Shown: positions 1-9,356, numbered from the stretch's first letter. The stretch is 64,000 nucleotides of DNA from RGIG7213 sp045124505 (GCA_045124505.1 JBGVLZ010000032.1:1-64000); one strand, 5' to 3'. Made by a program: numbers and translations. The notes: generated by a model not told the origin, from the sequence alone.

Positions 1-988
<988 letters not shown>

Positions 989-1245
989 ATTGTATTAAAA
1001 CCAATGCTTTCGCATCGGATCCAATCAGAGTTTGTTCTTTTTGCTCTTTTACTTTTTTGTAAGAGTATTTTTCGATATCCGTCGTGTCCGGATATCTTCC
1101 ACTTTATGTGATTCTTAAAAGGAATTGTCGAGATTCTTTGCATCATATTTCTAAGCTTTTTTCGCTTTATACTTCGCTTATCTTATCTCGTCTGTTATTC
1201 AATTTTCAAGGACCAAGTCCGTCGCTCTCTCTTGGCGACTCGTAT
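989..1245 (-). other. rRNA operon leader
   Basis: Transcribed leader between the rRNA promoters and the 16S 5' end. It holds a hairpin with a GAAA tetraloop right before the 16S (1001-1018), an 8-bp stem (arms near 1074-1081 and 1089-1096), and the CCTTGAAAATTGAATAA segment (complement of about 1196-1212) that recurs in Firmicute rRNA leaders near the antitermination/processing region. The antitermination role is inferred. Confidence 0.7.
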
Positions 1246-1274
1246 ATATTACCACATCTCTTTCGATTTGTCAA
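1246..1274 (-). promoter_or_regulatory. rRNA promoter, proximal
   Basis: On the minus strand TTGACA (1274-1269), a 17-nt spacer and TAATAT (1251-1246). Expected transcription start near 1239, about 250 nt ahead of the 16S. Confidence 0.85.
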
Positions 1275-1365
1275 CCCCTTTTTTCATTTTTTTTGAAATT
1301 TTTTTCAGGGTTTTTAAAAGCATACTATATGATGTGTTTTGAGCACACATTGCTGTGTGTTTATC

Positions 1366-1394
1366 AATATATCACATTTTACTTTTTTTGTCAA
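1366..1394 (-). promoter_or_regulatory. rRNA promoter, distal (tandem)
   Basis: On the minus strand TTGACA (1394-1389), a 17-nt spacer and TATATT (1371-1366), 120 bp upstream of the proximal promoter. Two tandem strong promoters are typical of rRNA operons. The surrounding tract is very AT-rich, as expected of an UP element. Confidence 0.8.
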
Positions 1395-1517
1395 GTATTT
1401 TTTGCTGTTATTTTTAATATTTTTTCACTTTAATTTACTGTAAAACAGTTATTTTTGTAAAGAACCTATATTTATTCATTTGTTAGGTGTATAATAACAT
1501 GTCGGAGGGATCTATTT

Positions 1518-2234
1518 ATGGACACAAAAACATTAAAAGCAAACCTTATACAAGAGTACAAATACAGAATTGAGCTTCATGCACATACAAGCGGTGCAAG
1601 CTCATGCAGTCAGATATCGCCTGAAATGATGGCAAATAAGTACGCAGAACTCGGATATGACGGAATTGTAATAACAAACCATTTCATATATCACGACAAA
1701 ACGGATAAAAAAGAATATATAGATAAGTATTTGAATGACTACGAGTTAACAAAAAATTACGGAGAAAAGCTCGGTCTTACAGTTCTGCTCGGTGCTGAAA
1801 TACGTTTTACGGAAAACGTGAACGATTATCTGCTGTACGGAGTTGATGCTGATATGTTATATTATATATACGATCTGCTCCCATACGGTGTGGAAAATTT
1901 CAGACGTGAGTTTAAATCAGAAAAAAGTGTTTTTCTTCAGGCGCATCCGTTCCGTGATAATATGACAGCGGTCGACGGCAAGCTTCTTGACGGAGTTGAG
2001 GTGTTCAATATGCACCCCGGGCACAATTCAAGAATAGGGCTTGCATCAAGATATGCCATGGAAAACAAATTGGACATCATCACAGCGGGAACAGATTACC
2101 ACAATCCAGGACGTGACGGACTTGCCGCATTAAGGTGCAAGGTCCTGCCAAATGATTCGTTTGCGGTAGCAACTCTATTGAAAAGCCGTGACTATTTGCT
2201 TGAAATAGCGAGAAACAATATAATAATACCTTAA
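1518..2234 (+). CDS. PHP domain metal-dependent phosphoesterase-like protein
   Basis: A 238-residue protein of the PHP (polymerase and histidinol phosphatase) superfamily, a TIM-like barrel binding a metal cluster. The N-terminal HxH pair is H21/H23, followed by an NH motif near 55, an AHPFR motif near 143 and a C-terminal GTDYH motif near 190, which is the usual set of metal ligands. The start is fixed by GGAGGG about 8 nt upstream. It stands alone between the rRNA promoters and a terminator. The substrate cannot be told; the family includes trehalose/histidinol phosphatases and nucleotide phosphoesterases. Confidence 0.85.
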   Translation: MDTKTLKANLIQEYKYRIELHAHTSGASSCSQISPEMMANKYAELGYDGIVITNHFIYHDKTDKKEYIDKYLNDYELTKNYGEKLGLTVLLGAEIRFTENVNDYLLYGVDADMLYYIYDLLPYGVENFRREFKSEKSVFLQAHPFRDNMTAVDGKLLDGVEVFNMHPGHNSRIGLASRYAMENKLDIITAGTDYHNPGRDGLAALRCKVLPNDSFAVATLLKSRDYLLEIARNNIIIP

Positions 2235-2238
2235 AGTG

Positions 2239-2283
2239 AAGGCAGGCTCACGAACTGATCGATAAGCCTGCCTTGTTTGTTTT
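2239..2283 (+). terminator. Intrinsic terminator of the PHP gene
   Basis: A perfect 10-bp stem (2239-2248 with 2265-2274) followed by a T-rich tract. It sits between convergent genes, so it may also act weakly for the minus-strand operon ending at 2295. Confidence 0.8.
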
Positions 2284-2294
2284 TAATATATACA

Positions 2295-3797
2295 TTAGTT
2301 TAGTTTCAAATCAACCGTGTAGAGAAATTCCACAGTGTCGCCGTCGGACGGTATATATGCACCGCACCCCACGGAGGGTTGTTCACCGTTGACGGTGTAT
2401 ATCCACCCTGAAAGTTCACCGTGCTGTAACTCCGAAATACCGTTTATACTTTGTATATATGCATATGTACCTGTACCGCTTTTGCCTATGACAAGCTCAT
2501 ATTTCTTCCCTGCACGTATAAGCACGTCATAAACCGTTTCATTTTCGTATATCGGTATATCTGTTTTTGAAAGTATTTCGCCTTTGCCTATTTTCTCAGC
2601 TGTTACGGAAAACGTCACTGTTCCGACAGCTTCGCCGTCGGGCGTTTCTGTTTTGTAATAGTTATCGGCAGATGAAAAATCAACGAAAAACGAAAGACCT
2701 GCAACAACAGCGCAAATTACAAAGATGAAAATGAAATTTTGCGTCTTTGTCTTTTTGAACAATATAAGCAAAACACAGCAGAAGGCACCTGCAAAAATGA
2801 TAACGCCAATGAAAATGTACCGCCACGCAGGTGCATTTTCTTTTTTTGCATCTGTAACACCCGGCACATTTTCGCTTTCCGGTGTGTTTGTCACATTATC
2901 CGCTTCAGTTTCCTCGGGCATCACATCTTCAAAGTCAAATATATAAAACGGTGATTTTCCATTTTTGAACCTTTCATATGCTGAAAAGGCACACAGCACC
3001 TGTGACGTTGCAAGGTCAGATGCGTCCGCATCTGCAGTGTGTGAATAGCCGTTTTGTTTTTTAAAATTCTTTAAAAAATCAAATATGTTTTTTCCGTTTT
3101 TGATAAATCTTTCGTCAGTCTTACAATCTATGCCGATATCGGAAAGTGAAATTATGACCTGGGCGGCACTTTCTGCATTTTCTGCACCGTAGCTTTTAAA
3201 GCCTGCTGTATCGGTCTGGACATCGGAAAGAAATTTTATTGCTTTTTCTATACTTTCGCCGTGTTTATCGCTGTGATGAGCGAGTGCCTGAAGCGCCATC
3301 GCTGTCGTGTCAACATCGGAATTGCCTTTTATGACCGACCATCCGCCGTCAGAATTCTGAAGTCCGACAAGCTTTTCTGCAAGTTCGGGGGCGGTTGCGC
3401 TATCACATTCAAGCCCGTTATTAAGCAAATGAAGTGCAAATATAACGTACATAACACTTTTGCTGTCCGTTATGCCCTGCACTGTTTGCTTTGTGTATGC
3501 GTTATCTACACCGAGCGCACGGTAAACCAAGGCATATTTCAAAGATGTTACTGATGACGGCGGATTTTCGCTGATATATTTATCGAGTGCGGAAATGTAT
3601 TTTGAAAAGTCACAATCGCTTTCCGCCAAAGCAAATGCAAACCATTCGGATGTAACACCCGCATTTTCACACATATATGTATCGGCAAAATTCTGTACTG
3701 CTTGTTTGTCAGAAAGATTTTCTTCTGTCAAGACGGCACCGGATACAGAGATGATAAGCAATAATGCCGCAGTCAACAATGAAATAATTTTACGCAT
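2295..3797 (-). CDS. Membrane-tethered transcobalamin-like protein (alpha/alpha toroid + DUF4430)
   Basis: A 500-residue surface protein. In order: signal peptide (1-20); prenyltransferase/terpenoid-cyclase-like alpha/alpha repeats (about 80-280, with QNSDGGW at 147-153 and DVDTTAMALQAL at 161-172); an acidic linker; TM helix 326-347; a short basic loop; TM helix 354-373; a DUF4430 (transcobalamin-like C-terminal) domain about 415-495 with GWIYTVNG at 464-471. The two TM helices would put both domains outside the cell. Toroid plus DUF4430 is the domain pair of animal transcobalamin and intrinsic factor. It is the last gene of an operon behind a cobalamin riboswitch and overlaps the preceding gene by 8 nt. 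Domain calls come from motif recognition; cobalamin binding is inferred. Confidence 0.8.
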   Translation of the reverse strand: MRKIISLLTAALLLIISVSGAVLTEENLSDKQAVQNFADTYMCENAGVTSEWFAFALAESDCDFSKYISALDKYISENPPSSVTSLKYALVYRALGVDNAYTKQTVQGITDSKSVMYVIFALHLLNNGLECDSATAPELAEKLVGLQNSDGGWSVIKGNSDVDTTAMALQALAHHSDKHGESIEKAIKFLSDVQTDTAGFKSYGAENAESAAQVIISLSDIGIDCKTDERFIKNGKNIFDFLKNFKKQNGYSHTADADASDLATSQVLCAFSAYERFKNGKSPFYIFDFEDVMPEETEADNVTNTPESENVPGVTDAKKENAPAWRYIFIGVIIFAGAFCCVLLILFKKTKTQNFIFIFVICAVVAGLSFFVDFSSADNYYKTETPDGEAVGTVTFSVTAEKIGKGEILSKTDIPIYENETVYDVLIRAGKKYELVIGKSGTGTYAYIQSINGISELQHGELSGWIYTVNGEQPSVGCGAYIPSDGDTVEFLYTVDLKLN

Positions 3798-4527
3798 ATT
3801 TTTTCTTTAAAATAACAGCAGATGCCAAAGCGGCAATAACGAATACAGGGAAAATATCAGCTGTCTGCGGTACGCTTGTTACCTTTGCCGTGCAAACAGG
3901 CGGAACGAGAACCGTACCGTCGCAAACGGCACTTAAAGTAAATGTTCCATCTTTATTAATCTCAAGTGTCACTTGTCCGTTTGCATCCGTTTTATACTGT
4001 GTTTTTTCTCCGTCAACGGTTATGAAGGCATCAGACAAAGGAGAGGTTGTAAAATTCCAGTCGCTGTCATAGCCTGCTTTTGTGAGTGTGAGCGTTATTT
4101 TTCCGCCCGTTACCGCCGATATTTCAGATTTATCGAAATAACAGAATGTATCGGAAAACGTTTCGGTATCCGTATAAATGTAAGCGTATACGCTGTCGCC
4201 GTTTTTGATTTCATCTGAAAGACTCATGCATGGCGCATTATTAACGTAATATCCGTATCCGCTGCCGTTCTCAATTCCCCAAAGCTTGGTGATACCAATG
4301 CCGTATGCGCTTTCCGAATATCCGTACATTCCGTCATCGTGTGCGGCAATAAGTGCATCGTTCACCGTCGTCTTACCGTCACCGTCAAGGTCGGACAAAG
4401 CCACGGGCTCATTTATAAGCACGGGTGAGCCGTTTGAAATTGTAACGAAAGCCGTGCCTTCGTCTGCGAATGGTGCTATACTTAGAAGCATAGCGATGAT
4501 AAATGTGAAAACCAATACCCTTTTCAT
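3790..4527 (-). CDS. Secreted, membrane-anchored DUF4430-like protein with EF-hand-like loop
   Basis: A 245-residue protein with a signal peptide (1-20), an EF-hand/dockerin-like calcium loop DLDGDGKTTVND (46-57), a region resembling the transcobalamin C-terminal fold (about 80-120: KLWGIENG, YGYYVNN and GD-V-AYIYTD motifs), a beta-rich Ig-like part (about 140-215) and a C-terminal PQTA, TM helix (225-240) and KKK tail that looks like a wall or membrane anchor, though no true LPxTG is present. The ATG is chosen because the signal peptide begins there and it forms an ATGA overlap with the upstream stop; 18 codons of open frame before it have no signal character. Likely extracellular partner of the following toroid/DUF4430 protein. 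Confidence 0.78.
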   Translation of the reverse strand: MKRVLVFTFIIAMLLSIAPFADEGTAFVTISNGSPVLINEPVALSDLDGDGKTTVNDALIAAHDDGMYGYSESAYGIGITKLWGIENGSGYGYYVNNAPCMSLSDEIKNGDSVYAYIYTDTETFSDTFCYFDKSEISAVTGGKITLTLTKAGYDSDWNFTTSPLSDAFITVDGEKTQYKTDANGQVTLEINKDGTFTLSAVCDGTVLVPPVCTAKVTSVPQTADIFPVFVIAALASAVILKKKYA

Positions 4528-4721
4528 ATTTTTTTCTTCCTTTCTTCCTTCAGCCCCGCTTTTTCGAGTGCTCTCGGCCAAGGTCCGAGGTAGGCTTTTA
4601 TTGCCTGTACCTGCTCATCTGTGAAATCGGATTTCTTGGGAAAACGTGTTACACCGCATGAATTTATCTCTTTTTGTTTTTCTGTTAAAAGCGAGATACA
4701 GATATTTTTTGAATACAGCAT
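4524..4721 (-). CDS. Small protein, first gene of the cobalamin-riboswitch operon
   Basis: A 65-residue soluble protein ending in a lysine-rich tail. Residues 35-57 (FTDEQVQAIKAYLGPWPRAL...) resemble the repeat associated with homing endonucleases, a small DNA-binding helical unit; this match is weak. The start is the ATG preceded by GGAGAG at 4731-4726. An earlier ATG at 4811 is rejected because it lies inside the riboswitch and upstream of its terminator. The stop overlaps the next start (ATGA). No function is known to me; conservation beside DUF4430 genes would be informative. Confidence 0.65.
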   Translation of the reverse strand: MLYSKNICISLLTEKQKEINSCGVTRFPKKSDFTDEQVQAIKAYLGPWPRALEKAGLKEERKKKI

Positions 4722-4734
4722 AAAACTCTCCAAT

Positions 4735-4765
4735 AAAAAAATGCTTTTGTCACAGACAAAAGCAC
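4735..4765 (-). terminator. Riboswitch-associated intrinsic terminator
   Basis: A 10-bp perfect stem (4764-4755 with 4751-4742) with a 3-nt loop and a run of seven T on the minus strand (4741-4735). It sits between the cobalamin aptamer and the SD of the first gene, so it is the expression platform of a transcription-attenuation switch. Antisense reading gives no T run. Confidence 0.88.
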
Positions 4766-4798
4766 GACAATAAGCTGTCCGAAAAAATACTCCGACAG

Positions 4799-4946
4799 TT
4801 ATCGGCCGCACTTTTCCTTACCCAAAAATGTACCCTTAAACGGGTGCCGCATCGGGGTGAGCATTCCGACTTCGCAGTTAAACTGACTTTACGGCAATGG
4901 CGGTTGCGACGGATTTTCACCGAACTTTCCTCATTATCCCCGATAA
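4799..4946 (-). promoter_or_regulatory. Cobalamin riboswitch aptamer
   Basis: Minus-strand landmarks of the cobalamin riboswitch: GGTGAAAATCCG near 4922-4911, the GCCATTGCCGTAA segment matching the conserved GCnACTGTrA region, and a B12-box-like GAAGTCGGAATGC (4873-4861) followed by the CACCCC strand. The outer helix closes by TTATCGG (4946-4940) pairing with CCGATAA (4805-4799). Downstream come an alternative hairpin and the terminator. The consensus is somewhat degenerate (GCCATTGCCG instead of GCCCCCGCAACTG), but the order and spacing fit. Confidence 0.85.
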
Positions 4947-4959
4947 TTTAATTTTCTTT

Positions 4960-4988
4960 ATATTAGCATAAATGTGCCGTTATGTCAA
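4960..4988 (-). promoter_or_regulatory. Promoter of the cobalamin-riboswitch operon
   Basis: Minus strand TTGACA (4988-4983), 17-nt spacer, TAATAT (4965-4960). Start expected near 4953, which fits the 5' end of the riboswitch. The -35 box lies in the loop of the hairpin that ends the upstream regulator gene. Confidence 0.85.
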
Positions 4989-5003
4989 GTATAACGGCAC
5001 ATT
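4971..5003 (-). terminator. Stem-loop downstream of the PlcR-like regulator gene
   Basis: A perfect 13-bp inverted repeat (4971-4983 and 4991-5003) with a 7-nt loop, 8 bp after the regulator stop codon. The T tract after it is short on the minus strand, so termination may be weak. Because it contains the -35 box of the next operon it could also be a protein-binding site. Confidence 0.55.
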
Positions 5004-5010
5004 TTGTATT

Positions 5011-5907
5011 TTATACACGAAGTAAAACAGAATAAAGCTCACCCTTTAATGTCGCATACTTATATGCATTTTTATAATCCTCTCCCGATCGGCAAATCGA
5101 CTCAAGATCAGAATAGACATTATACAAAAGCTGGCAAGTATGTTCTGATTCATCCCTTTTCAAAAGCTCCTCCATGATCTCTTTTGCGTTTTGGGTATTA
5201 CCCTTGGCTATTTCATATCTTGCATGAATGTGCATAACATATGATTCATTTGAAAAAAGCGGAAGCTCAGAAGCTGAAAGAGCGTATTCGGCACCGCCCG
5301 ACTCAATAAGCTTCAGGCAGTAAACGTAAAGATATTCACAAAGGCAGTCATTTCCGAAAAACGAGTCGTCTGAAAAATCCGCAAAGTCACCGGCGTATTT
5401 CCCGAAATAGAAATTTATCAAATTCATATACAGCTTTGCGTTGTTGCGCAGATTATCGGTATTGTAAACCGTTTTATCGCATCTGCTTATGCAGGCGCAA
5501 AAATATTTTTCCGCACTTATCATATCTCCGCATCTGTATTTTTCAATACCCAATTTAAGATAACAATCCGCAAGCATACAAGACACTTCATCACCGTATA
5601 CGGCACCGTCTCCGTTTTTCTCACACTTGTGCACCAGCTCTTCATATTCGCCGTTTGCATACATGCCTTTCATAAGCTCCAGCATCTGTGAATTTTCGTA
5701 CTGCTGTGTGTCATCCTTGCCCGATATAAGAAAGCCCCTCGGCAGACCGAGCCTTTCCGTTATGTACTCCACAGTTGCCAATGACGGCTGTGCGCTTCCG
5801 TTTTCTATTTTTGAAAGCATATTACGGGTTATAAACGTACCTGCAAGCTGTGACTGCGTCAGCCCCTGCTTCAATCTGAAATATTTTATTTTTTCACCTA
5901 AGTTCAT
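5011..5907 (-). CDS. XRE-type HTH regulator with TPR-like C-terminal domain (PlcR/Rgg/RRNPP-like)
   Basis: A 298-residue regulator: helix-turn-helix at about 6-60 (GLTQSQLAGTFITRNMLSKI) followed by an all-helical region (about 75-298) with TPR-like periodicity. This is the build of RRNPP peptide-sensing regulators such as PlcR and Rgg. It is transcribed away from the ABC permease gene that starts at 6058, a common arrangement for a regulator and its target. No cognate signalling-peptide gene was found next to it, so peptide control is only suggested by architecture. Confidence 0.75.
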   Translation of the reverse strand: MNLGEKIKYFRLKQGLTQSQLAGTFITRNMLSKIENGSAQPSLATVEYITERLGLPRGFLISGKDDTQQYENSQMLELMKGMYANGEYEELVHKCEKNGDGAVYGDEVSCMLADCYLKLGIEKYRCGDMISAEKYFCACISRCDKTVYNTDNLRNNAKLYMNLINFYFGKYAGDFADFSDDSFFGNDCLCEYLYVYCLKLIESGGAEYALSASELPLFSNESYVMHIHARYEIAKGNTQNAKEIMEELLKRDESEHTCQLLYNVYSDLESICRSGEDYKNAYKYATLKGELYSVLLRV

Positions 5908-5998
5908 ACGACCACCGACAACTTTATTTTTGAATTATTTTATCACAAACACTTCATTATATCAACAACAATGTTTTAATAATTCGGAAAATAAAGCA

Positions 5999-6027
5999 TT
6001 GAATTTTTATAAAGTATATGGTAAAAT
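5999..6027 (+). promoter_or_regulatory. Promoter of the permease operon
   Basis: TTGAAT (5999-6004), a 17-nt spacer, TAAAAT (6022-6027), start expected near 6034. The SD GAAAGG follows at 6044-6049. Confidence 0.75.
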
Positions 6028-6057
6028 TAAATAATAAAGCACCGAAAGGTTTTTCAT

Positions 6058-8595
6058 ATGAGAAAAGATGAAATAAAATCGGAAAGAAAAAGCTATCTTT
6101 TGTATTCCCGAAAAAGTCTGTTTGTTAACAAGCGGTCTTATATAATACTGTTCATATCCGTCATTTGCATGGTGGTTATGAGCATGAATATTATAATATA
6201 CAATTCATCCGTCAGCAACGGCGAAAACGAAACAGTTCTTCACAAATATGGGAATTACCATGCATATTTCAAAGGTATCGAAAAGGAAGATTCCCTGTTT
6301 ATTGATATGTACGAGCATCTCGGTGCATCTGCAAATGTTAAGACAGTATGCCCTGTTGCAAATCCGAACACCGCATCTGAAATATCATATGCCACGCTTG
6401 CAGGGTACAATAATAGCCTTGACTGTCTTTACATAAAATGCGAAAACGGTGATTTTCCGAGCATCGGGCAGATAATGATAAGCGATGATGTCAGCCGTGC
6501 CTTTTCCCTCTACGTCGGTGACACAGCCGAGGTGCGTGTAAGATACAGCGGATATGTGATAGATAAGCAATATACGGTCAGCGGTATATTTTCAGGTGCC
6601 GAATCATCGCTTGGATATATGTTCATTTCGGAGGATGAGCTCCAGAGCATACTCGATATCGACTCATATTCAGGTTCACCGACAATTGACAAATACATAC
6701 GCTTCGATACAGACAATTCCGCAAAAATAATGCGGTATACAGATGATATCATAGAGTATATCAGAGATGATCTGAAGGACGAAGAAGGCAAAGAGCTTGA
6801 GTATTACGATGAGGAAAAGCAGGAAATACGTTCTCTTTATCTCAACCGTTCCGTTGTTGAACTTAAAAAATTCTATGATAAGCCTTCTTTTCTGATAACC
6901 GTTTTAATGAGCATCCTGCCTGCAGGTGTTGCCATGCTCGTTTTTGTAACACTTGATATATTCAAGTCCATGAAGGAGCTTTCCACCCTTTCAATGATAG
7001 GCACGACACCGAAGCAGTTTTTCAATTTATTGCTTGTTAAGTATTTTCTCATATATATTATTGCATTTCCCATCGGAGTTGTACTTTCTTCACTTTCCAT
7101 AAGGCTTTTATGCCTTGTGTGCGATGGGATGAACAACAACGAAAAAATTTATCTTTCGTATGATATAGACACTGCCTCCGTCGTTATTATGTTTTTCCTT
7201 TGCCTGCTGATACTCGGCGGGATAACGTACTTTGTTTCAAACAAAACAACGTCCGTATCGTATACAAAAATGGTTTCTTCATCAAACAACATGAACAACA
7301 TTTTTGTTGCAAGCTCGGCAAATCTTCTCTTATCGGGCGGTAAGAAGCTCCGCACACTCGGAATTGCATTTTTTGTAAGAAACAGACGTGTAAACATGCT
7401 TTTCTGCGTTGTGATAGCATCGCTAATGGCAATATTTTCATACTTTTCCATGGTGCTTTCATCACAGGTCGGAAGCATTCCCGTGGCAGTTGACAGAGGG
7501 GATTTCACATTAACAGGTGACACCGCCGTAGGTGTGCAGTACAGTACAATTGCAGATGTGACGGCTGAAAAAATAGAGAGCCTTGATGGGGTAAAGCGTG
7601 TTATGCGCTCATATTACGTTACGGATTTTTACGGCTCTGCCTCACCTCTCATACGTTTAAGCCCAATAAAATCAATATCCAAGCCTGAGCGCAAGGTGAC
7701 ATCCACGCTTCAGAAAACATTCGTCACAGACCTGCTTGCTTTTTCCGAAGAACCCGACAGGGCGGAATTTCTTTACGGAAGATACGTTGTGTCAGGATCG
7801 CTTGACAACGTATTTGACGGAAGCGGACGTGTTGCAATATTCGTACATGACTGGCAGGACACCGCCGACTTTTACCGTGCGGGCGACACAGTAGACCTGC
7901 GTGCTTCGTACATAACCGAAAACGGAGAAACGGTTGTAAACACCGAATACGAAAGCTATACTGTCGGTGCAGTACTTTACGACAGGCTTGACAAATACGA
8001 AAATATTGACGTTGTAAGACTGTTGTGCGATAAAGATACATTCAAGACTCTTACATACCTGACTGAGCCTGCGTGTCTTGAGGTAGTGCTTGAAGACAAT
8101 TCGCCCGAAGCCATGGAGGAAATGGCAAAAACTCTCAGGCAGATATGTAAAACTGACGGTATGCGCTATACCGACTCACGTACTGAATTTTTACAAAGCA
8201 GGACACAGATGATATCGTCCGTTATCTTCTACACCTTCATGTGGATAATTATACTTTGCATAGTAATAATGCTTCTCGTTTCAATGACGAATTATTTTCT
8301 TGACTCGCACCAAAAAACGGTATCAACAGTATACATGATAGGATGCGGAGAAAAAGGACTTAACGGTATTTTCGGTACGGAATTTTTAACCATAGGCATT
8401 GTATCGGCAATTTCAGGTGCCGTATTATCGCTTATTGTTATGATTTTATACGGAAGCGTTGTAAGCATTCCTTATAACGGATATATTTATGCAATACTTA
8501 TTTGCTCTGTTATGATACCGTCGCTGCTTTCCGTATTTATACCGCCGTTTGTCTGCCGCATATATTTTAAAAAAGGAAAGCATATCAAAAAATGA
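6058..8595 (+). CDS. FtsX-type ABC transporter permease (no ATPase partner nearby)
   Basis: An 845-residue membrane protein with one N-terminal TM helix (about 27-47), a large extracytoplasmic domain, a cluster of three TM helices (about 275-385) carrying the FtsX motif around LSTLSMIGTTPKQF, a second extracytoplasmic domain and three C-terminal TM helices (about 715-840). This is the two-FtsX-domain layout of MacB/BceB/antimicrobial-peptide type permeases. An ATP-binding subunit would be expected beside it but none is present. It is divergent from the PlcR-like regulator and overlaps the next gene by ATGA. Confidence 0.82.
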   Translation: MRKDEIKSERKSYLLYSRKSLFVNKRSYIILFISVICMVVMSMNIIIYNSSVSNGENETVLHKYGNYHAYFKGIEKEDSLFIDMYEHLGASANVKTVCPVANPNTASEISYATLAGYNNSLDCLYIKCENGDFPSIGQIMISDDVSRAFSLYVGDTAEVRVRYSGYVIDKQYTVSGIFSGAESSLGYMFISEDELQSILDIDSYSGSPTIDKYIRFDTDNSAKIMRYTDDIIEYIRDDLKDEEGKELEYYDEEKQEIRSLYLNRSVVELKKFYDKPSFLITVLMSILPAGVAMLVFVTLDIFKSMKELSTLSMIGTTPKQFFNLLLVKYFLIYIIAFPIGVVLSSLSIRLLCLVCDGMNNNEKIYLSYDIDTASVVIMFFLCLLILGGITYFVSNKTTSVSYTKMVSSSNNMNNIFVASSANLLLSGGKKLRTLGIAFFVRNRRVNMLFCVVIASLMAIFSYFSMVLSSQVGSIPVAVDRGDFTLTGDTAVGVQYSTIADVTAEKIESLDGVKRVMRSYYVTDFYGSASPLIRLSPIKSISKPERKVTSTLQKTFVTDLLAFSEEPDRAEFLYGRYVVSGSLDNVFDGSGRVAIFVHDWQDTADFYRAGDTVDLRASYITENGETVVNTEYESYTVGAVLYDRLDKYENIDVVRLLCDKDTFKTLTYLTEPACLEVVLEDNSPEAMEEMAKTLRQICKTDGMRYTDSRTEFLQSRTQMISSVIFYTFMWIIILCIVIMLLVSMTNYFLDSHQKTVSTVYMIGCGEKGLNGIFGTEFLTIGIVSAISGAVLSLIVMILYGSVVSIPYNGYIYAILICSVMIPSLLSVFIPPFVCRIYFKKGKHIKK

Positions 8596-9335
8596 TGGAT
8601 GACAGAACGACCGCAAACGAGGTGCGTTTTTTAAAGGCACAGGACGAATATTTTGGGGGTGAGCATAAAAGATACAACATCGGCACGCTCAGCGAAGGTA
8701 CGCTTCACATGATGCTCAAATATTTCGTCTGCCCCGATATAGCATACCATGAAGTCCCCGTCTGCGGTTATATTGCCGACATTCTTGAGGGTGATACGGT
8801 AACGGAAATACAGACAAGAGATTTCAGAAATTTAGACAAAAAGCTTGAAGCGTTTCTGCCGTCACACAAGGTCGACGTTATTTTCCCCATAGCATATGTC
8901 AAACGCATATGCAAGATCGACAAGAAAACAGGGGAAATATCAAAGCCGAGAAAATCCCCGAAAAAAGGGCGTGCGCAGGAAATTTTGCCCGAACTGTTTT
9001 ATATAAGAAAACATTTATCGCATCCGAATTTGCGTATTTATATCTGTTTTTTTGAAATAACAGAATACAGGCACGATAACCCAAAAAGAAGGGGCAGGAC
9101 CGTGAGGTATGACCGTGTACCGACATCATACGTTTCACATATGTCCGTCGGTGCGGGCGAATACTCAAAGCTTTTACCGCCTGAATTACCCGAAGAATTT
9201 ACAAGGGCGGAATTTTCAGAGCATTCAGACCTTTACGGCATCAATCTTTCTTCCGCAATAAACGTGCTTTGCGAATGCGGAGCAATAACCAAAGCGGAAA
9301 AAAGAGGCAGAACTTACATTTACAAAATAAATTAA
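8592..9335 (+). CDS. Unknown protein with PD-(D/E)XK-like nuclease motif and C-terminal winged helix
   Basis: A 247-residue soluble protein I do not recognise as a named family. E35, D63 and E72-x-Q74 (GYIADILEGDTVTEIQT region) are spaced like the acidic core of PD-(D/E)XK nuclease folds, with Q replacing K. A basic stretch PRKSPKKGRAQE follows near 120. The last 50 residues (INLSSAINVLCECGAITKAEKRGRTYIYKI) look like a winged helix. The start codon forms an ATGA overlap with the permease stop, so the two are translationally coupled. Nuclease activity is an inference from motif spacing only. Confidence 0.6.
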   Translation: MMDDRTTANEVRFLKAQDEYFGGEHKRYNIGTLSEGTLHMMLKYFVCPDIAYHEVPVCGYIADILEGDTVTEIQTRDFRNLDKKLEAFLPSHKVDVIFPIAYVKRICKIDKKTGEISKPRKSPKKGRAQEILPELFYIRKHLSHPNLRIYICFFEITEYRHDNPKRRGRTVRYDRVPTSYVSHMSVGAGEYSKLLPPELPEEFTRAEFSEHSDLYGINLSSAINVLCECGAITKAEKRGRTYIYKIN

Positions 9336-9356
9336 TCTCCGAAAGGATAATATAAA

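Noticed and set aside
1490..1495. TATAAT before the PHP gene as a promoter
   Set aside because: No acceptable -35 hexamer at 16-18 nt; the gene may use another promoter, so none is called.
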